From Pontibacter rufus (GTDB lineage: Bacteria > Bacteroidota > Bacteroidia > Cytophagales > Hymenobacteraceae), in contig NZ_JADQDR010000002.1 in NCBI RefSeq assembly GCF_015694705.1, forward strand, positions 62,001-126,000: a stretch of DNA of 64,000 nucleotides, given 5' to 3'. Below the pieces are notes generated by a model. That model did no database searches, was not told the DNA's origin, and saw only the letters and a program-made list of their open reading frames with translations. This document shows positions 60,262 through 64,000 of the stretch, one piece after another. Position 1 is the first letter of the stretch, and every line of letters starts with the position of its first letter. The translations under genes were made by a program, and so were the position numbers.

Positions 60262-60584
60262 TAATGCGTATTTATTTCGCCTACTCTTTTAAGATGCAGT
60301 TTTCGGCTTCGCTGACGTGTCAAATAGGTAGTGGCAACAATTAAAACATAAGCATTCTCAATAAGAAGAACTTAATGCCGTATTAACCTCAATTTAACAC
60401 AACAACTTGAGCTTAACGCACAAACATACTATTTTTTGTTGATTCCCATAGACAATATTAATTTATATAGTAGATATACCATGCAAGTAAAAGGACAGCA
60501 AGCTTAATTACTTATTGTTAACTTATAGTCTCAGAGGGTAACAGAATAGTTCATACTTATTGGCATTTTACCAGCAGCCCCTTC
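60262..60584. other. Gene-free AT-rich spacer
   Basis: Nothing supported. The sequence is AT-rich and close in style to the cassette region. Confidence 0.4.
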
Positions 60585-60848
60585 TCACTCGTTTTCTTTG
60601 TGAGTGGGCAGCCGGAGTTTGATGGTGTCGGCGTAGGGGTCGAGGGAAGTATAATTGGTGAGTGCCCGGACAAGGCCGATACTTTTCAGGTCGTACAGAA
60701 ACCAGAGCTCCACATAAAAGTCGTGGAGCCAGTATAAATCTATTTTGCACCAGCCCCGGATGCGGTGATGCAGGTAATGGCCTTGTTCCAGCACCAGTGC
60801 TGCCTGGTGGCGCGGCGGGAGCGTGTTAAATTCTTCAGCGCTAATCAT
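60585..60848 (-). CDS. Conserved hypothetical small protein
   Basis: 87 residues with no signal or membrane segment: ISAEEFNTLPPRHQAALVLEQGHYLHHRIRGWCKIDLYWLHDFYVELWFLYD and a short end. Aromatic and His-rich. I recognise the type as a small protein common in Cytophagales but not a named family. A long second frame on the same strand overlaps it and is not supported. Confidence 0.6.
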   Translation of the reverse strand: MISAEEFNTLPPRHQAALVLEQGHYLHHRIRGWCKIDLYWLHDFYVELWFLYDLKSIGLVRALTNYTSLDPYADTIKLRLPTHKENE

Positions 60849-60938
60849 GGATCATCAAATACTACGCGAAACCAACAACTATAAAAAAGGCTGCACGGGG
60901 CAGCCTTATGGGTTAAACGTAAAAATCCTGATTTTGGT

Positions 60939-61199
60939 CTAGTTCAGATGCAGGGTATACAGCTCGAACCGCGTGGAGGCAAAGCTCCAGTGCGATGGCG
61001 ACGGGTGAATTTCCACGCCATCCTCATCTACAATGGTTACCGCAAATCCTTCGCCCTGGTTCAGGGGCTCCGTAAAATGCTTTACACCGTAAACCTTCCC
61101 TTCATCAATCCACTCGTCCGGTTCAAACGCCGGCATCGACGCGTCCACACATTTTGCATAAACGGCCATATAGCTGGGGGGTACAAATAAGTTAACCAT
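60939..61199 (-). CDS. Conserved hypothetical small protein
   Basis: 86 residues, acidic, no membrane segment: VPPSYMAVYAKCVDASMPAFEPDEWIDEGKVYGVKHFTEPLNQGEGFAVTIVDEDG then a C-terminal strand. It has the look of a small beta-rich protein; function unknown. It is the second of two small reverse-strand genes in this stretch. Confidence 0.6.
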   Translation of the reverse strand: MVNLFVPPSYMAVYAKCVDASMPAFEPDEWIDEGKVYGVKHFTEPLNQGEGFAVTIVDEDGVEIHPSPSHWSFASTRFELYTLHLN

Positions 61200-61800
61200 G
61201 TCTTATAAACTTTTCAGAAAGATAAATAATTCCTGCAAACCAGGAAACGCCAGGCAAAGGAATGAATAGCTGCCAGATAGAAGCAAAAAGCGTGCCTCTG
61301 CTAATACGTCTGCCATGCCTGTTTTACCTGCTAAATTCCGGCCGGGCTATTAGTTGTTAATATTTTATACTTACCTGCTTCAGGTGCTTTAAGCTAAGTT
61401 AAGCAATAAAAACTAAACTTCCTGCTGCCTTACCCGAATTTTGTCGTTCCGGAAGTATAAACATTGCACTTGTTTCAGGAAAGATGTACACTCCTTATGC
61501 ATCATAAATGAGCCCGTTTGAGGAAGACAACTGTAAGAAGCCAGACTATACATAGGAGGCGAAGGTTAGCAAAAAGTATAAACAAAGTATGGTTAAGCAA
61601 TTTGTATTAAATGATTTAAATTAAAAGTGTTTTGTACTGCTCCCTGGAATAAATAACTTAGGAGACAACCGTGGAATTTGAAAAGCCATTTGTACCCCGG
61701 CCTGCAGTATGGCCCGGCGCCGGGTATACCCTTTTGGTTGGGGCACGTAGTTAATGATGGCAGTCGCTTTGTCAGTATCTTTAAACAAACTTTATCAGGT
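61200..61800. other. Spacer before the MBL gene
   Basis: No supported gene. A 27-codon GTG frame starts at 61671 after AGGAGACAACC but ends at once and is not conserved in character. Three AAGTATA heptamers are present. Confidence 0.45.
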
Positions 61801-62907
61801 ATGAATGCATCTTCAAGTAAATCTCACCCTATTATTGAGGAGTCTTTTCCGGTCGCGCCAGGCCTGTGGGGGTTAAAAACAGTTTTCGTAAACATGTACT
61901 TTATCGCGGAGCCGGACGGCACCTGGGTAATGATAGATGCCGGCCTTTACGGATACAAGCATAAGATAAAGAAAGTAGCAGCTGAAATTTTCGGCGAAGA
62001 TGCCCGCCCTAAAGCCATCCTGCTCACCCATGGCCACTTCGACCATATCGGATCATTGCGGGAACTGGCCACCGAATGGCAGGTACCGGTATACGCACAC
62101 CCGCTGGAGTTCCCATACCTGACGGGAAAATCCAGCTACCCGCCACCCGACCCCAGCGTAGGCGGCGGCGCCATGGCCTACATGGCTTTTATGTACCCCA
62201 AAAAACCGATAGACATAAGCAGCAACCTGGAACTGCTGCCTGCCGATGGCAGCGTGCCCGGCCTGCCCGGCTGGCGCTGGCTGCACACCCCGGGGCATAC
62301 CGCCGGGCACGTTTCTTTTTTCCGGGAGAGCGACCGCACCCTGGTGGCAGGGGATGCTTTTATCACGCGTGATGGCGAGTCGGGGATGGCCGTACTGACG
62401 CAAAAGCGCAAAGTGCATGGCCCGCCGGCTTATTATACTTCCGATTGGGGCGCAGCGCAACATTCCGTAGAAAAACTGGCCAACCTGAACCCTGACATTG
62501 CCGCCACCGGCCACGGGCTGCCCATGAAAGGCAAAGAGCTGCAGTGGCAACTGGACCAGCTGGTAAAAGATTTCTGGATAGAAGCCGTTCCGGAACGTGG
62601 GCGCTATGTGCACACCCCCGCCATTACCGACGAGCAGGGCGTGGTGTCGGTGCCGCCGCCCGTAAGCAGCCCCGTGCCTAAAGTGCTGGCTGCCGCCGGT
62701 GCTGTGGCGCTGGCAGGCATTGTGTTTGCCGCACTCAAAAGCCGCAGGCCGCAAAAGCGTTACCCCACAGGCGGCGCTTTCAACGAAAGAAAAGCCCGGC
62801 CACTGCAGCACCGCCCTTTCTCGCACAACCGTGTAGCGCCCGGCTTTCCGCCCGGCATCGACCCCGATCACGACAACCCCATTGAACATACCAATAATTA
62901 TCCTTAA
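61801..62907 (+). CDS. MBL-fold metallohydrolase with a C-terminal membrane anchor
   Basis: 368 residues: metallo-beta-lactamase domain with ILLTHGHFDHIGSL (HxHxDH) near residue 76, the HTPGHTAGHVSFF third-strand His, LVAGDAFITRDGES (Asp), and ATGHGLPM with the last His. It resembles the glyoxalase II-like or lactonase-like MBL clade; substrate unknown. After residue 260 there is a linker, one membrane helix (VLAAAGAVALAGIVFAAL) and a Pro/His-rich tail. Start set at MNASSSKSHPIIEES; a TTG 41 codons upstream is in frame but lies in non-conserved sequence. Confidence 0.85.
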   Translation: MNASSSKSHPIIEESFPVAPGLWGLKTVFVNMYFIAEPDGTWVMIDAGLYGYKHKIKKVAAEIFGEDARPKAILLTHGHFDHIGSLRELATEWQVPVYAHPLEFPYLTGKSSYPPPDPSVGGGAMAYMAFMYPKKPIDISSNLELLPADGSVPGLPGWRWLHTPGHTAGHVSFFRESDRTLVAGDAFITRDGESGMAVLTQKRKVHGPPAYYTSDWGAAQHSVEKLANLNPDIAATGHGLPMKGKELQWQLDQLVKDFWIEAVPERGRYVHTPAITDEQGVVSVPPPVSSPVPKVLAAAGAVALAGIVFAALKSRRPQKRYPTGGAFNERKARPLQHRPFSHNRVAPGFPPGIDPDHDNPIEHTNNYP

Positions 62908-62955
62908 ACTATAAGAGCCGGAAACAGTGGTCTGTTTCCGGCTCTTATAGTTTAA
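62904..62955. terminator. Bidirectional terminator
   Basis: A perfect 23-bp stem (TTAAACTATAAGAGCCGGAAACA and its inverse) with a 6-base loop, at the end of the MBL gene and before the convergent small gene. Confidence 0.88.
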
Positions 62956-62980
62956 TAAACGGCTGTTACGTAAGCTAACG

Positions 62981-63169
62981 CTAATCTTTCTTGTGGTTGG
63001 CCCTGCCGGAGCCACTCTTTTTCCCGCCGCCATCCTGCTTGTTTACGGTGGCCCAGGCACGTTTCTCTGCTTCCTCTTTGCTCACACCGCGATCTTCGTA
63101 GCCTTCTTCGATGTGTTCTGCTTTGCGTTTCTGTATGTCGGTATAAGCCGATTTATCTCCCTGTGGCAT
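62981..63169 (-). CDS. Small basic protein of the plasmid-stabilisation-annotated type
   Basis: 62 residues: MPQGDKSAYTDIQKRKAEHI, then EEGYEDRGVSKEEAEKRAWAT, then VNKQDGGGKKSGSGR. This pattern is a common small chromosomal protein that databases often call plasmid stabilisation protein; the name is historical and the role is unknown, perhaps DNA binding through its basic ends. It reads on the reverse strand after a shared terminator. Confidence 0.8.
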   Translation of the reverse strand: MPQGDKSAYTDIQKRKAEHIEEGYEDRGVSKEEAEKRAWATVNKQDGGGKKSGSGRANHKKD

Positions 63170-63300
63170 TTTTCCTCCTTTTTGATTAATTCAATTATCA
63201 GTGCAATTACCTTATCCGGCAGCTGTTCTATGTGTTGCCGGTTAGTTTTACGCGAAAAGACTACTGGCCGGTTGGTTTTGTCCTGATATCTTCTGCCAGT

Positions 63301-63330
63301 TTGGTGCCTGTGGCAGATTTTATACTTTTG
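63301..63330 (+). promoter_or_regulatory. Bacteroidota promoter of the ATP-PPase gene
   Basis: TTG (63301-63303), a 19-base spacer and TACTTTTG (63323-63330) match TTG-N19-TAnnTTTG exactly. The -7 element overlaps a TATACTT heptamer. The start codon follows 22 bases later. Confidence 0.75.
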
Positions 63331-63351
63331 TGTCTTCCAGATTCTTCTCTG

Positions 63352-64000
63352 ATGTATACAAGCGTCTTTAACTGGAGCGGTGGCAAAGATTCGGCGCTCT
63401 GTCTTTATAATGTGCTGCAGCAAAAGCATTATAGTATAAAATATTTGCTGACAACGCTAAGCGAATCTTCGCAGCGCGTAAGCATGCATGGTGTGCGGCA
63501 GGAACTGCTGGAACAACAGGCGCAAAGTATAGGCCTGCCATTAAAGCAGGTACTGCTGCCCCAGGATGCGAGTATGAGCGCCTATAACCAGCTGATGGAA
63601 AAGACAATGCGCCCGCTGCAGGAGCAAGGTATAACGCATGCCATTTTCGGAGATATCAACCTGCAGGATCTGCGGGAATACCGCGAAAAGCAACTGGCAC
63701 AGGTACATATGAAAGCTGTTTTCCCACTGTGGGGGCAGCCAACAGGCGAACTGGTACGGGAATTTATTGCACTGGGCTTTAAAGCTGTAGTAGTATGCGT
63801 AAACGGGCGCCTGCTGGATGCTTCCTTTGCCGGACGTGCCCTGGATGAAGCTTTTCTGCAGGATTTGCCGGCAGGCGTAGATCCGGCAGGCGAAAATGGC
63901 GAGTTCCATACGTTCGTGTATGATGGCCCTGTCTTTACATCACCTGTAAAATTTACGGTAGGTGAAAAAGTACACAAAACCTACGCGCCCGCTTCCGATC
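63352..64000 (+). CDS. Diphthine-ammonia-ligase-like ATP pyrophosphatase, partial
   Basis: The gene runs off the window end after 216 codons without a stop. It begins MYTSVFNWSGGKDSALCLYN; SGGKDS is the PP-loop of ATP pyrophosphatases, which adenylate a substrate before amide formation. HAIFGDINLQDLREYREKQLAQVHMKAVFPLWGQPT and the GEFHTFVYDGPVF segment fit the Dph6/MJ0570 family; in eukaryotes Dph6 amidates diphthine. Bacteria lack diphthamide, so the bacterial substrate is unknown. It has a consensus promoter just upstream. Confidence 0.85.
   Translation, partial: MYTSVFNWSGGKDSALCLYNVLQQKHYSIKYLLTTLSESSQRVSMHGVRQELLEQQAQSIGLPLKQVLLPQDASMSAYNQLMEKTMRPLQEQGITHAIFGDINLQDLREYREKQLAQVHMKAVFPLWGQPTGELVREFIALGFKAVVVCVNGRLLDASFAGRALDEAFLQDLPAGVDPAGENGEFHTFVYDGPVFTSPVKFTVGEKVHKTYAPASD

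Noticed and set aside
61671..61754. 27-codon GTG frame after an AGGAG sequence upstream of the MBL gene
   Set aside because: It overlaps the MBL reading frame's upstream region, is short and has no sign of conservation in its composition; Shine-Dalgarno use is also unusual for this genome.

Overview
The window reads as one chromosomal stretch from a Bacteroidota genome, most likely order Cytophagales, family Hymenobacteraceae (Pontibacter-like). The reasons are gene content (MORN-variant antitoxin-like protein, GxxExxY protein, split transketolase, Mpl, YhhQ transporter), starts that mostly lack Shine-Dalgarno sequences, and promoters of the Bacteroidota type TTG-N18/19-TAnnTTTG. The genus is an inference from these traits, not from any search.

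Region by region: 1-5.8 kb holds a thiolase tail, a secreted MORN-repeat protein, an unknown coiled-coil protein, a lipoprotein amidase and a structured gene-free spacer. 5.8-11.5 kb is a biotin operon (bioB-bioF-bioD-bioA) followed by a ketoacyl-ACP synthase. 11.6-19.3 kb is the aspartate family: lysC-lysA forward and metY-metX-hom in reverse. The reverse operon is headed by a SAM-I riboswitch and then by a 45-codon leader ORF ending in four Met within eight residues, five Cys codons and a stop. 19.7-29.7 kb is housekeeping (purC, a STAS protein, rnz, an ECF sigma factor, a queuosine-precursor transporter, trpS, mgsA and others).

29.75-34.7 kb is a gene-cassette array. Six attC-like sites separate AT-richer reverse-strand genes: higBA toxin-antitoxin, three small membrane proteins, an acidic protein and a HEPN-motif protein. 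No integron integrase is present, so this is a CALIN-type array, and it is interrupted by a complete IS982-family element with perfect ends and an 8-bp target duplication. A further cassette with a closely related attC lies at 58.8-59.57 kb.

35-58.5 kb is again core genome: hpd, a phosphosugar mutase, PAS and CZB-like sensor proteins, dnaB divergent from mpl, proteases, bcp, a MazF-type toxin-antitoxin pair, transketolase halves flanking a von Willebrand A protein, an ECF sigma/anti-sigma/Spy-like operon, a DUF885 peptidase and pepE. 59.7-64 kb holds small lineage proteins, an MBL hydrolase and the start of a diphthine-ammonia-ligase-like gene.

One signal runs across the whole window. The heptamer AAGTATA (TATACTT on the other strand) occurs about 120 times by my hand count, against about 8 expected for equal base composition. 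It occurs in all three codon positions of genes, in spacers, and as inverted pairs inside terminator stems, and it is almost absent from the cassette array. This is the pattern shown by DNA uptake sequences in other bacteria.
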